From: Trebonia sp963759545
GTDB taxonomy: Bacteria > Actinomycetota > Actinomycetes > Streptosporangiales > Streptosporangiaceae
Direction of reading: 5' to 3'
Assembly: GCA_963759545.1 (NCBI GenBank)
Contig: CAVXAB010000048.1
Coordinates: 1 to 64,000, forward strand
DNA: 64,000 bases
This document shows, in pieces, positions 1-8,986 of the stretch; the first letter of the stretch is position 1, and every line of letters starts with the position of its first letter. The notes beneath the pieces were generated by a model. The model worked only from the letters and a program-made list of their open reading frames with translations, made no database searches and had not been told where the DNA came from. The translations under genes and the position numbers were made by a program.

Positions 1-1734
1 TACACGGCCTCCGGCGGGCTGCACGGCGTCGGCGCGTCCGTCGTGAACGCGCTCTCCGCTCGGCTTGACATTGAGGTCGACAGGGACGGCCAGACCTGGA
101 CGACCAGCTTCCGCCGCGGCGTGGCCGGCGAGTTCGCCGGCGAGGGTCCGGCCGCCGACTTCACGCGGAAGTCCGGCCTGCGGCAGGTCGCCAGGGTGCC
201 GAAGACGAAGACCGGCACCAGGATCAGGTTCTGGCCGGACCGCCAGGTGTTCCTCAAGGACGCCACGTTCTCCTACAGCAGCCTCGACGAGCGTGCCCGG
301 CAGACCGCCTACCTCGTCCCCGGCCTGGCCATCGCCCTGCGCGACGAGACCGTGGCAGAAGGGCTCGAGGAGGCCGAGTACCGCTTCGCCGGCGGGATCG
401 GCGAGTTCTGCGAGCACCTGGCGACCAGCGCGAAGATAACCGAGGTCATCCGGCTGACCGGAGACGGCACGTTCACCGAGACGATCCCGGTGCTCGACGA
501 CCGCGGCCACATGAAGCCGACCGAGGTCGAGCGCAGGCTCGAGGTCGACGTGGCGGTCCAGTGGGGAACCGGGTATGACACCATCACCCGGAGCTTTGTG
601 AACGTGATCGCCACCCCGCACCACGGCACCCACGTCACCGGCTTCGACAAGGCCCTCGGCAACACGATCAACGACCAGCTGCGGGCCGCCCGGTTGCTGA
701 AGAACGGCGACGAGAAGGTCACCAAGGACGACATCCTTGAGGGCCTCACCGCGGTCGTCTCCGTGCGAGTGCCCGAGCCGCAGTTCGAGGGCCAGACTAA
801 GGAGGTCCTCGGCACGCCCGCGGCGACCAGGATCGTCCAGCAGGTGGTCAGCTCCGGGCTCAAGGACTACTTCGAGAATCCGCCGCGCGGCGCGAAGCAG
901 CAGGCCCGCGCCGTCCTCGACAAGATCGTCGCCGCCGCCAAGACGAGGATCGCGGCCCGCGAGCACCGGGAGAACCAGCGCCGCAAGTCGGCCCTGGCGA
1001 GCTCGAGCCTGCCCGCGAAGCTGGTCGACTGCCGCTCAGCCGACGATCGCAGTGAGCTGTTCATCGTCGAGGGCGACTCCGCGCTCGGCACCGCGAAGCG
1101 GGCCCGCGACTCCGAGTTCCAGGCCTTGCTGCCGATCCGCGGCAAGATCCTCAACGTGCAGAAGTCGTCGCTGGCCGACATGCTCAAGAACGCCGAGTGC
1201 GCCGCGATCATCCAGGTCCTCGGGGCAGGCTCGGGGAGCACGTTCGACCTGGACTCGGCCCGCTACCAGCGCGTCATCTTCATGGCGGACGCCGACGTGG
1301 ACGGCGCGCACATCCGCACGCTGCTGCTCACGCTTTTCCACCGCTACATGCGCCCCATGCTGGACGCGGGCCGGGTGTTCGCCGCGGTCCCGCCGCTGCA
1401 CCGCGTTGAGCTGACCAACCCGGGCAAGGGCCAGCAGAAGCACATCTACACCTACTCCGACACCGAGCTGCGCCGCACGCTCATCGAGCTGGAGAGCAAG
1501 GGCAAGCGCTGGAAGGAACCGCAGCGGTACAAGGGCCTTGGTGAGATGGACGCCGACCAGCTCGCCGAGACCACCATGGACCCGCGCCACCGCACGCTCC
1601 GCCGGATCAAGATCGAGGATGCCAAAGCGGCCAGCGACGTGTTCAGCCTGCTCATGGGCACCGAAGTAGCGCCGCGCCGCGACTTCATCGTTAGCGGCGC
1701 AAGCGAGCTTGACCTGTCCCGCATCGACACCTGA
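1..1734 (+). CDS. parE: DNA topoisomerase IV (type IIA) subunit B, 5' end outside window
   Basis: ATPase/TOPRIM subunit of a type IIA topoisomerase that, with ParC, decatenates chromosomes in the cytoplasm. The frame is open from base 1 and starts inside the ATP lid (SGGLHGVG), so roughly the first 100 residues, including the Bergerat-fold motifs, lie upstream. TOPRIM motifs are visible: EGDSALG near residue 356 of the visible part, DADVDGAH near 429, then RYKGLGEM near 510. GyrB and ParE share these motifs. I choose ParE because the next gene, 23 bases on, encodes a protein with the N-terminus and body of actinobacterial ParC. The stop is TGA at 1732-1734. This copy looks intact. Confidence 0.93.
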   Translation, partial: YTASGGLHGVGASVVNALSARLDIEVDRDGQTWTTSFRRGVAGEFAGEGPAADFTRKSGLRQVARVPKTKTGTRIRFWPDRQVFLKDATFSYSSLDERARQTAYLVPGLAIALRDETVAEGLEEAEYRFAGGIGEFCEHLATSAKITEVIRLTGDGTFTETIPVLDDRGHMKPTEVERRLEVDVAVQWGTGYDTITRSFVNVIATPHHGTHVTGFDKALGNTINDQLRAARLLKNGDEKVTKDDILEGLTAVVSVRVPEPQFEGQTKEVLGTPAATRIVQQVVSSGLKDYFENPPRGAKQQARAVLDKIVAAAKTRIAAREHRENQRRKSALASSSLPAKLVDCRSADDRSELFIVEGDSALGTAKRARDSEFQALLPIRGKILNVQKSSLADMLKNAECAAIIQVLGAGSGSTFDLDSARYQRVIFMADADVDGAHIRTLLLTLFHRYMRPMLDAGRVFAAVPPLHRVELTNPGKGQQKHIYTYSDTELRRTLIELESKGKRWKEPQRYKGLGEMDADQLAETTMDPRHRTLRRIKIEDAKAASDVFSLLMGTEVAPRRDFIVSGASELDLSRIDT

Positions 1735-1757
1735 GAATCTCACCGAGGAACCGCAGC

Positions 1758-4444
1758 ATGCCACCACGTCGCGGCACCACCGCGCCGCCTCCAGAAGAGT
1801 TCGAAGAGAACATCGTCGACATCGACGTCACCGAGGAGATGCGCGGCTCCTACCTGGAGTACGCCTACAGCGTCATCTACTCCCGCGCGCTGCCCGACGC
1901 GCGCGATGGCCTGAAGCCCGTTCAGCGAAGAATCCTCTTCCAGATGAACGAGATGGGCCTGCGGCCCAACGGGGCTCACGTCAAGTGCGCTCGCGTGGTC
2001 GGCGACGTCATGGGCCGCCTCCACCCGCACGGCGACACCGCGATCTACGACGCCCTCGTGCGGCTCGCCCAGCCCTGGGCGATGCGTTTGCCCCTGGTCG
2101 ACGGCCACGGCAACTTCGGCAGCCTCGGCGGCGACGACGGTCCGGCCGCCATGCGGTACACCGAGTGCCGCCCGACCGAGGCCGCGATGGCCATGGTCGA
2201 GAGCATCGACGAAGACACCGTCGACTTTGGCTCAAACTACGACGGCAGGGAGCAGGAGCCGCAGGTCCTGCCGGCGGCGTTCCCGAACCTCCTGGTCAAC
2301 GGCACGGCGGGCATCGCGGTCGGCATGGCCACGAACATGGCGCCGCACAACCTCACCGAGGTCATCGCCGCCGCCCGCTACCTGCTCAAGCACCCGGACG
2401 CAAGCCTTGAGCAGCTCATGAAGTACGTCCCGGGCCCGGACTTGCCCACCGGCGGCCACATCGTCGGCCTCGACGGCGTCCGCGAGGCGTACGCCACGGG
2501 CCGTGGCATCTTCAAGATGCGGGCCACCACCAAGATCGAGCAGTTGAACGCCCGCAAGACCGGCATCGTCGTCACCGAGCTTCCTTACAACGTCGGCCCG
2601 GAAAAGGTCATCGCCAGGATCAAGGATCTCGTCCAGGCCAAGAAGATCACCGGTATCTCCGACCTCAAGGACCTCACCGACCGCAACCGCGGCCTGAACC
2701 TGGTCATCGAGGTCCGGGCCGGCTTCAACCCCGAGGCCGTCCTCGCCGAGCTCTACCGGCTCACGCCGATGGAAGAGACGTTCGGCATCAACAACGTCGC
2801 CCTCCTCGACGGCCAGCCGCGCACCCTGGGCCTCAAAGAGCTCCTGTCTATCTACATCGAGCACCGCGTCGACGTCACCCGCCGGCGCAGCGAGTTCCGC
2901 CGCAGGAAGCGCCAGGACCGGCTGCACCTGGTCGACGGCATCCTCATCGCGCTGCTCAACATCGACGAGGTCATCCAGGTCATCCGCACAAGCGACGACT
3001 CGGCCGCGGCCAAGCAGCGCCTGTGCCAGGTCTTCGACCTGACCGAGATCCAGGCACAGTACATCCTCGACACCCCGCTGCGCCGCCTGACCCGCTTCGA
3101 CAAGCTTGAGCTCGAGCGGGAACAGGAGACGCTGCGCGCCGAGATCGCCCAGCTGACCGAGATCCTGGAGAACGAGGACAAGCTCAAGGACATAGTCGGC
3201 GGCGAGATGGCCGACCTGGCGAAGAAGTTTGGCACCCCGCGCCGCACGGTTCTGATGGAGGCGGGCGCGGCGGTGACCGCCGCCGTCCCGCTTGAGGTGA
3301 CCGACGACCCCTGCCTTGTGGTGCTGTCGGCGACCGGCCTGCTGTCCCGCATCCCCTGGGAGGCAGGAGCCCCCCCATCCGGGGGGTCACCGGGGGGTCG
3401 GCCCCCGGGGGGATACTGCGTGGCTCCGCCGCTCCAGCGAAAGGAATCCCCAAGGGGACCGGCGCGGCCGACATCGTCGCGTGCTCCGTCGCGACGACGG
3501 CCAGGGCCACGATCGGCGCGGTGACCAGCGCGGGCCGGATGATCCGGGTCAGCGTCATCGAGATTCCCGCGTCAACGTCGGACGGGGCGGGCACGCTGTC
3601 CGTAGGGCATCCCGTCGACGAGTTCGTGCCTGGCCTGGCCGACGGCGAGACCGTGCTGGCCCTGGCGTCCCTGGACGGCGATGAGGCAAGCGGGGTGGCG
3701 CTCGGCACCGCGTCCGGCGTCGTCAAGCGCGTGCAGCCGGACTACCCGGCGAACCGCGACGAGTTCGAGCTGATCACACTCAAGGACGACGACCGGGTCA
3801 TCGGCGCCGCCTACCTGACCGGCGAAGACGCCGAGCTGGTGTTCATCACCAGCGACGCCCAGCTGCTCCGGTTCGCCGCGACCTCGGTACGCCCGCAGGG
3901 CCGCCCCGCGGCTGGCATGGCCGGCATCCGGCTGTCTGAGGGCGCCACCGCCATCTGGTTCGGCGCCATCGGCCCCGCGGTCACCAGGTCCGTCCTGCCC
4001 ACCCTGCCCGCCAGCCCGCCCAACGGGCGCGCGGACAACCACGAGGCCGCCATGGCGGCCATGGCCGACCTGCGCGCCGAACTGACCGGAGAAGAGGCAG
4101 CCGGCGGCGCGTGGGCCACCACCCAGGAGGCGGCGACCGCGGTCGTGGTCACGGTCGCCGGCCGTTCAGGCGCACTGCCAGGCACGGGCGGCGGCTCGGT
4201 CAAGGTGACCCCGTTCGCCGAGTACCCGCCCAAGGGCCGGGCGACCGGCGGCGTCCGCTGCCAGCGCTTCCTGAAGGGCGAGGACGGCCTGATCCATGCG
4301 TGGATAGGCCCGGTACCCGTCATCGGAGTGACGGAGTCGGGTGTCGTAGTCGACTTGACCGGCATGACAGGCAGGCGCGACGGCTCAGGCAACGCGATCA
4401 CCCGCCAGCTGGCCCACCTCGGCCACCCCTTCGGGACCTCCTGA
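1758..4444 (+). CDS. parC: DNA topoisomerase IV subunit A, frame broken in the C-terminal domain
   Basis: DNA-cleaving subunit of topoisomerase IV, partner of the parE product just upstream. The N-terminal part has the winged-helix core (YSRALPDARDGLKPVQRR) and the catalytic tyrosine Y134 in AAMRYTECR. The first frame runs from the ATG at 1758 and stops at 3524. The C-terminal beta-pinwheel (TSAGRMIRVSVIE, then GVVKRVQPDYP, RPQGRPAAGMAG, KGRATGGVRCQRFLKGED) continues in a second frame to TGA at 4444. The switch lies at about 3360-3420, where the conserved TGLLSR sequence runs into a G/C-run repeat. It is either an indel in the G6/C7 runs or a real disruption by the repeat. Since ParC is normally essential, an assembly error or a small in-frame insertion is more likely than a dead gene. 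Confidence 0.9.
3370..3415 (-). repeat. G/C-run interspersed repeat inside parC
   Basis: On the minus strand this stretch carries the core CCCGGGGGCCGACCCCCCGG followed by TGACCCC. It resembles the elements at 7217-7248, 8881-8909 and 14564-14591. It interrupts the junction between the ParC breakage-reunion domain and the C-terminal pinwheel, exactly where the reading frame is lost. Confidence 0.55.
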
Positions 4445-4727
4445 CGGGGGAGGATATCCGCCGGCCCTCGTAAGGGCTGGACTTGACCTTCGCCTTGGCC
4501 TCGTCAGTGGTCAGCCGGCGGAATTCGAGCAAGTCCAGCCCGAGCGCCTCGAGCCTGGCGATCACACCGTACACAGCGGCCTGGTCCGGGAGGCGACCCG
4601 TCAGCAGCGTATCCTCGCCCTGCGGCCGAGCGTTGAGGGCCGGGAACGCGCGCCGCATCCTCGTCCCGAGATGGCCGCGAACGCGTATCTCGTAGTCGTG
4701 CTGCGGGTCGTGCTCCTCACCGGTCAC
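4398..4727 (-). CDS. conserved actinobacterial hypothetical protein
   Basis: A protein of about 109 residues starting at a GTG (4727) preceded by GAAGGGA at good spacing. The core, YEIRVRGHLGTRMRRAF followed by LLTGRLPDQAAVYGVIARLEALGLDLLEFRR, is a small alpha/beta unit that I recognise as recurring in actinobacterial proteins of unknown function. The 3' end overlaps the convergent parC tail by 47 bases. The basic Arg/Gly tail after about residue 90 may be read-through beyond a natural end. No catalytic residues are evident. Confidence 0.6.
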   Translation of the reverse strand: MTGEEHDPQHDYEIRVRGHLGTRMRRAFPALNARPQGEDTLLTGRLPDQAAVYGVIARLEALGLDLLEFRRLTTDEAKAKVKSSPYEGRRISSPVRRSRRGGRGGPAGG

Positions 4728-4787
4728 GGGGGTCCCTTCGGGTGCCGGTGCGCACGCCGACCGCCGATCGCAGCTCAGGAGCACGTC

Positions 4788-5000
4788 ATGAGCCTTAACT
4801 ACCGCCAGCAGCGCCAACTGCAGCGCATCGAGTCCCTGCTGCTCCGGTCCGACCCGCAACTCGCCGCCATGCTGGCCATGTTCGGCAGGCTCGCGGCGGG
4901 CCAGCGCATGCCGGTGCGCGAGCAGGCAGCCACCAGGCTGGACCGCATCCGGCAGGCGGCGGCCCCGTTCCGGCCGGTGGTGGCGCCGGATATTTCATGA
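4788..5000 (+). CDS. short DUF3040-like protein
   Basis: A 70-residue protein starting at ATG 4788, with CAGGAGC about 9 bases upstream. The start MSLNYRQQRQLQRIE, followed by LLRSDPQLAAMLAMFGRLAAGQRMP, matches the N-terminal helical part of actinobacterial DUF3040 proteins. These usually continue into one or two membrane helices. No membrane helix is present here, so this is a soluble short form or a truncated one. Function unknown. It diverges from the GTG-started hypothetical at 4727, with 60 bases between them. Confidence 0.6.
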   Translation: MSLNYRQQRQLQRIESLLLRSDPQLAAMLAMFGRLAAGQRMPVREQAATRLDRIRQAAAPFRPVVAPDIS

Positions 5001-5279
5001 AAACGGCCCATGCTGCACATATCCGGAAAAGATCTCGGATCGCTGCTAACGCTATCGCGGGTACAACGATCCAAGATCATTGAAGCGAGCCGTCGCGTGC
5101 CTCGCCGGCCTCCAGGAACTGCCATGAACCCGACAGGTCCGAGCGTCAGCTTCCCAGTGAACCCGGCCCGACTGGACTTTGACCTTGGACTTTGACCTTG
5201 GACTTTGACTTGGTTCTTTGACCTTGGACTTTGACTTCGGTTCTCTGATTTTGACCTTGACTTTGGTCATAGTCCGTAG
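5001..5279. other. intergenic stretch with a TTTGACC minisatellite
   Basis: 279 bases between a plus-strand and a minus-strand 3' end. The first half has no recognisable gene. The second half (5174-5267) is an AT-rich tandem repeat described separately. No clear terminator hairpin with a U-run is seen. Confidence 0.6.
5174..5267. repeat. degenerate tandem repeat, unit GGACTTTGACCTT
   Basis: About seven imperfect units of 12-14 bases: two identical copies of GGACTTTGACCTT, then variants such as GGACTTTGACTT and GGTTCTTTGACCTT. Base composition is far more AT-rich than the surroundings, and each strand is nearly all pyrimidine or purine in short blocks. It sits at the junction of two convergent genes. 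Confidence 0.85.
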
Positions 5280-6053
5280 TCAGACAGCAGAGAACCCGCC
5301 GTCGACGTAGATGGTCTGTCCCGTGACGTAGTCGCTGGCCGTTGACGCGAGGAAGACGGCGACGCCGGCGAAGTCGGAGGGCTCACCGTTCCGGCCGGCG
5401 TGCGTGCGCGCGGCCATCGCCGCCGACCGGACCGGGTCCGCGGCCACCTCGGCGTTCAGCGGGGTCGGGACGAACCCGGGGCAGACCGAGTTGACGCACA
5501 CCCCGTCGGCGGCCCACGCCTCGGACTGTGACCGGGTCAGGGCCGCGAGACCGCCCTTGGACGCGCCGTAACCGCCGCTGTTGCCGAACGCGCGCTGCGC
5601 CTGCTGTGAGGTGACGTTGATGATCCGCCCCCAGCCCTTGTCGGCCATCGCCGGGCCGAACCGCTGCCCGAGCAGGAACGGCGCGTTCAGGTTGACCGCC
5701 AGCATCAGGTCCCAGTGCTCCTCGGACAGCGACTCGAGCGCCGGTCGGAGGTTCACCCCCGCGCAGTTGACCAGGATGTCCGGCTCGCCGAACGCGGCCG
5801 CCGCGGCGGACGCACCACGGCGCACCTCGGCCCGGTCGGACAGGTCCGCGCTCACCCACGCGACCGCGCAGCCCGCCTCGCGCAGCGACTTGGCGGTGGC
5901 CGACAGCCGGGTCGGGTCGCGCGCCACGATCACGACCTGCGCGCCGGCGAACGCCAGCGCGGAGGCCATGGCCTCGCCGATACCGGAACTCCCGCCAGTA
6001 ACGACCGCCACCCGGCCATCAAGCGAGAACAGCTCTGCCAAGAACCCCGTCAT
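5280..6053 (-). CDS. short-chain dehydrogenase/reductase
   Basis: NAD(P)-dependent SDR of the classical type, about 257 residues from the ATG at 6053. An upstream ATG at 6104 would add a low-complexity leader. Visible motifs: cofactor loop TGGSSGIG near residue 18, NCAGVN, the catalytic serine in NVTSQQ, the YGASK tyrosine-lysine pair, and a C-terminal DYVTGQTIYVDGGF. The layout resembles gluconate 5-dehydrogenases and 3-oxoacyl-ACP reductases, so the substrate cannot be assigned. The gene stands alone, 89 bases from the sugar kinase gene, which is on the same strand and upstream of it, so weak co-transcription is possible. Confidence 0.88.
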   Translation of the reverse strand: MTGFLAELFSLDGRVAVVTGGSSGIGEAMASALAFAGAQVVIVARDPTRLSATAKSLREAGCAVAWVSADLSDRAEVRRGASAAAAAFGEPDILVNCAGVNLRPALESLSEEHWDLMLAVNLNAPFLLGQRFGPAMADKGWGRIINVTSQQAQRAFGNSGGYGASKGGLAALTRSQSEAWAADGVCVNSVCPGFVPTPLNAEVAADPVRSAAMAARTHAGRNGEPSDFAGVAVFLASTASDYVTGQTIYVDGGFSAV

Positions 6054-6142
6054 GCCCGGATTCCTACCACACGGCAAGCTCCCGGTGCGACGCCAGACGC
6101 CCAAATGATCCTGAACCGTCCCTAAATACGATCTTAGGGACG

Positions 6143-7033
6143 CTACATGATCGGGCGGGCGCCGATCAGGTTCAGCGCGTGCGCGGCGAGGCGGCAGCCG
6201 CTCGCCATGGCCTCCATCGGCGGCTTCTTGTCCTGCCAGGGCGGCAGGAAGCCGGCGACGAAGGCATCGCCCGCGCCCGTGCCGTCGATGACCCGCTCGA
6301 CCGGGGGAGCGGGGACCCGCACCGGAGGGCGGCCGTTGGCGAAGAACAGCGCGCCGTCCGCGCCGAGCTTGATGACCACCTGCGGGTACCAGGCGGTGAG
6401 CACCCGGGCGGCCGCCTCGGGATCGTCCCGTCCGGTGAGCACCCTGGCCTGCGCGACGTTCACGAACAGCAGCAGCGCGTTGCCGGTCAGTTCGAAGAAC
6501 GGCTCGGCCCCCACGCGCTCAAGCGGTGCGGCCGACGCCCCGTCCACCGAGGTCGACATGCCGACCCGTCCCGCGAAGTCGAGCGCCGCGAGCGCGGCCG
6601 CGCGCGACCCCTCAGACAGCAGCGTGTACCCGGAGACGTGCAGGTGCGCCCCGGGGATGAACAGGTCGTGCGGCAGGTCATCGGGCGACAGGGCGGCGTT
6701 GGCGCCGGGGTCAGACAGCATCGTGCGCTCGCCCTTGTGCGTCACCATCACCACGCAGGTTCCGGTCATCCGCTCCGGGTCCATCACGAGCCGCGCGTCG
6801 ACTCCGTAGCCCATCAGCTCCATGTCCCGGTTCCGGCCGGCGATGTCGGCGCCGCGCCGTCCGATGAACGCCACGTCGGCGCCGTCAGCGCCGAGCCAGG
6901 CGGCCACGTTGGCGCCTGAGCCACCTCCGTGCGTCGTCACCTTCGCGGGCGTGTCGCTGCCGCGGGCAAGCGGCAGTGTCGCGTGCGCGACGGTATCCGT
7001 CATCAAGTCGCCAATGACAACGATGCGGGCCAT
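6143..7033 (-). CDS. PfkB-family carbohydrate kinase
   Basis: ATP-dependent sugar or nucleoside kinase of the ribokinase fold, about 296 residues. N-terminal IVVIGDLMTDTVAH and the GGGSGANVA substrate motif are present, and the C-terminal signature DGTGAGDAFVAGF holds the catalytic Asp and anion hole. I place the start at ATG 7033 because GAGGTG lies about 9 bases upstream of it; ATGs at 7042 and 7045 are too close to that site. Family members phosphorylate ribose, fructose, adenosine or pseudouridine. Nothing in the neighbourhood decides between these. Confidence 0.88.
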   Translation of the reverse strand: MARIVVIGDLMTDTVAHATLPLARGSDTPAKVTTHGGGSGANVAAWLGADGADVAFIGRRGADIAGRNRDMELMGYGVDARLVMDPERMTGTCVVMVTHKGERTMLSDPGANAALSPDDLPHDLFIPGAHLHVSGYTLLSEGSRAAALAALDFAGRVGMSTSVDGASAAPLERVGAEPFFELTGNALLLFVNVAQARVLTGRDDPEAAARVLTAWYPQVVIKLGADGALFFANGRPPVRVPAPPVERVIDGTGAGDAFVAGFLPPWQDKKPPMEAMASGCRLAAHALNLIGARPIM

Positions 7034-7216
7034 GGTCGTCATCACCTCATCATCAAGCGGCTACAGGCAGGGCCGGCCATCGAACTCAGCCGCCGGTGCC
7101 CTGCGTCGGTGCAGGCTTGGCGACGTGAAACCTGATCGGGGACTCTACGGTATCGGCAACCACGCGCCGCTGGCCACTGCCCAATCAGGTAGTTATCCCA
7201 TTGGTAGAGCAGTTAC

Positions 7217-7248
7217 CTCCCGGGGGACGCCACCGTACCCCCGGGCAA
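7217..7248. repeat. G/C-run interspersed repeat copy
   Basis: Near-palindrome CCCGGGGGACGCCACCGTAC followed by CCCCGGG. It lies between the PfkB gene start and the YjbQ gene end and matches the family core seen at 8881 and 14564. Confidence 0.5.
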
Positions 7249-7272
7249 GAGCTGCGGGGTATCTCGCGTGGC

Positions 7273-7686
7273 TTAGCCGGGGAGGAAGGACAGGCGCACT
7301 TGCCTGTCTGGATTGTCCACGTTCACGTCGACAAGCGCGATCGACTGCCAGGTGCCGAGCGCGAGCCGCCCGCCGAGCACGGGGACCGTCGCGTACGGCG
7401 CGACAAAAGCCGGGATAACGTGCGACCGCCCGTGCCCGCGCGACCCGTGCGCGTGCCGCCAGCGGTCGTCCGCCGGAAACAGCGACGCGAGCGAGGAAAG
7501 CAGGTCGGCATCGCTGCCCGAGCCGACCTCGAGCAACGCGATGCCCGCGGTGGCGTGCGGCACGAACACGTGCAGCAGCCCGTCCCCGCCACCGGAGGCG
7601 GCCCTGGCGAACTCGGCGCATTCGCCGGTGATGTCCGCCACGGTGTCCCGCGTTCCGGTCCTGACCCGAATGATCTCGCTCTTCAT
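7273..7686 (-). CDS. yjbQ: YjbQ family protein (UPF0047)
   Basis: A 137-residue protein covering the whole YjbQ/UPF0047 domain, from MKSEIIRVRTGTRDTVADIT to the end. The conserved core HATAGIALLE, the HGRSHV histidines and the C-terminal GTWQSIALVDVN are all visible. Some members show weak thiamine-phosphate synthase activity, but the physiological role is not settled. ATG 7686 is the family start. The gene is divergent from the XRE-PBP regulator, with only 28 bases between start codons, so the promoters must overlap. Confidence 0.88.
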   Translation of the reverse strand: MKSEIIRVRTGTRDTVADITGECAEFARAASGGGDGLLHVFVPHATAGIALLEVGSGSDADLLSSLASLFPADDRWRHAHGSRGHGRSHVIPAFVAPYATVPVLGGRLALGTWQSIALVDVNVDNPDRQVRLSFLPG

Positions 7687-7714
7687 ACCCCATGATCGCC
7701 TACCATCCGTACAC

Positions 7715-8986
7715 ATGACAGAGGCACCCGGCAGCACCGGCGCTAACCTGCGGCTCGCCCGCCAGGCCCGCGGCTTCTCCCAGCAGCAGCTGGCGTCCAT
7801 GGCCGGGGTGAGCAGGCAGGCGGTATCGGCGGTCGAGTCGGGCCATTCCGACCCGTCACTGCGGGTAGCGCTCGCCCTGGCCCAGGCGCTCGGGCTGTCG
7901 GTGGAGGAACTGTTCGGCCCAGGGGAGCCCGCCGCCCCGGTGACCGCGGTCAGCGTCGCCCCGCTGCGCGGCAGGACCGACCGGGTGGCGCTCGCCCCGG
8001 TGGGCGACCGGTTCGTGGCGCTGCCGCTGCGCGGCGACACGGGCGCGGGCCTTGGCTTCCTCCCGGCGGGCGGGCTGGCCAATCCGGCGAACGTCGCCGT
8101 CTCCGCGGTCTCGGCCAGTGCCGCGAATAACAGTGCCGCGAGCAGCGGTCACCGGGCCGACGCCGGACTTGAGCTGATCGCGGTCCGCCCGATAGGCCCG
8201 CCCCGCCCGACGCTCGTCGTGGCGGGCTGCGACCCGGCGCTCCCGCTGCTCGCCACGCCGCTCGCCCTGCTCGACCCGCCGGTCGCCTTCGCGTGGTGGC
8301 CTTGTGGCTCCGCCGCGGCGCTCCGGCTCGCGAGCCAGGGCCTCGTGCACGTCGCGGGCGTGCACACCCAGGGGGACGACGGGAAGGCCGGCCAGCCGCT
8401 CCCCGACGGCGCCGACGTCGTCGGCTTCACCGCCTGGCGTGAGGGCCTCGCCGTACGGCCCGAGCTCAAGGCCGTCGTCACCGGCCTTGACGCCATCGCC
8501 AGGCACCGCCTGCGGATCGTCAACCGGGAGCCGGGCGCCGAGGCCCGCAGGCTCCTCGACGCGGAGCGCGTGCGCCTCGGCCTCGACGGCGGCGACCTGC
8601 CAGGCTATGACACCCAGGCGGCGGGCCACCTGCAGGTCGCGTCCGCGGTGGCGGCCGGCCTGGCGGAGGCCGGCGTGGCGAGCGAGCCCGCCGCCCGCGC
8701 GTACGGACTGGCCTTCGTCCCGCTCGCCGAGGAACGGTTCAGCCTGGTCATCCCCGCCGAGCACGCCGCCTCCCGCGAGATTCAGGCCCTGTTTAAGGTG
8801 TTGTCCTCGCCGTGGCTGCTCGCCCAGCTTGGCAGCCTCCCCGGCTACGACGCGGCCACCTGCGGCGACCGCCTCGTTGACTCCCGGGGACGACCCCCGT
8901 ACCCCGTGGTGACCCTGGATCAGGAGAAGTCCCGGAACGCGGGCCACGCCGTCGCCCAGGACGTGCGCAGGCCGGTGGCGACGTAG
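7715..8986 (+). CDS. XRE-type HTH regulator fused to a periplasmic-binding-protein-like domain
   Basis: An N-terminal helix-turn-helix (residues about 8-62, ANLRLARQARGFSQQQLASMAGVSRQAVSAVESG) is followed by a type 2 PBP-like ligand domain (LVVAGCDPALPLLATPL, then FTAWREGLAV and QLGSLPGYD). This arrangement is known in actinobacterial regulators annotated as molybdate-type. The ligand is probably a small anion or metabolite, but this is inference. ATG 7715 is the natural start. The end at 8986 runs over a G/C-run repeat (8881-8909) and 67 bases into the convergent glycosyltransferase gene, so the original end was probably near 8880. No transporter neighbours point to a ligand. Confidence 0.8.
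   Translation: MTEAPGSTGANLRLARQARGFSQQQLASMAGVSRQAVSAVESGHSDPSLRVALALAQALGLSVEELFGPGEPAAPVTAVSVAPLRGRTDRVALAPVGDRFVALPLRGDTGAGLGFLPAGGLANPANVAVSAVSASAANNSAASSGHRADAGLELIAVRPIGPPRPTLVVAGCDPALPLLATPLALLDPPVAFAWWPCGSAAALRLASQGLVHVAGVHTQGDDGKAGQPLPDGADVVGFTAWREGLAVRPELKAVVTGLDAIARHRLRIVNREPGAEARRLLDAERVRLGLDGGDLPGYDTQAAGHLQVASAVAAGLAEAGVASEPAARAYGLAFVPLAEERFSLVIPAEHAASREIQALFKVLSSPWLLAQLGSLPGYDAATCGDRLVDSRGRPPYPVVTLDQEKSRNAGHAVAQDVRRPVAT
8881..8909. repeat. G/C-run interspersed repeat copy at a gene end
   Basis: CCCGGGGACGACCCCCGTAC followed by CCCGTGG. It lies in the last codons of the XRE-PBP regulator, between two convergent genes, and is the same family as the copies at 3370, 7217 and 14564. 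Confidence 0.5.

Noticed and set aside
1036..1767. 243-residue minus-strand frame inside parE
   Set aside because: Antisense shadow of a conserved topoisomerase gene.
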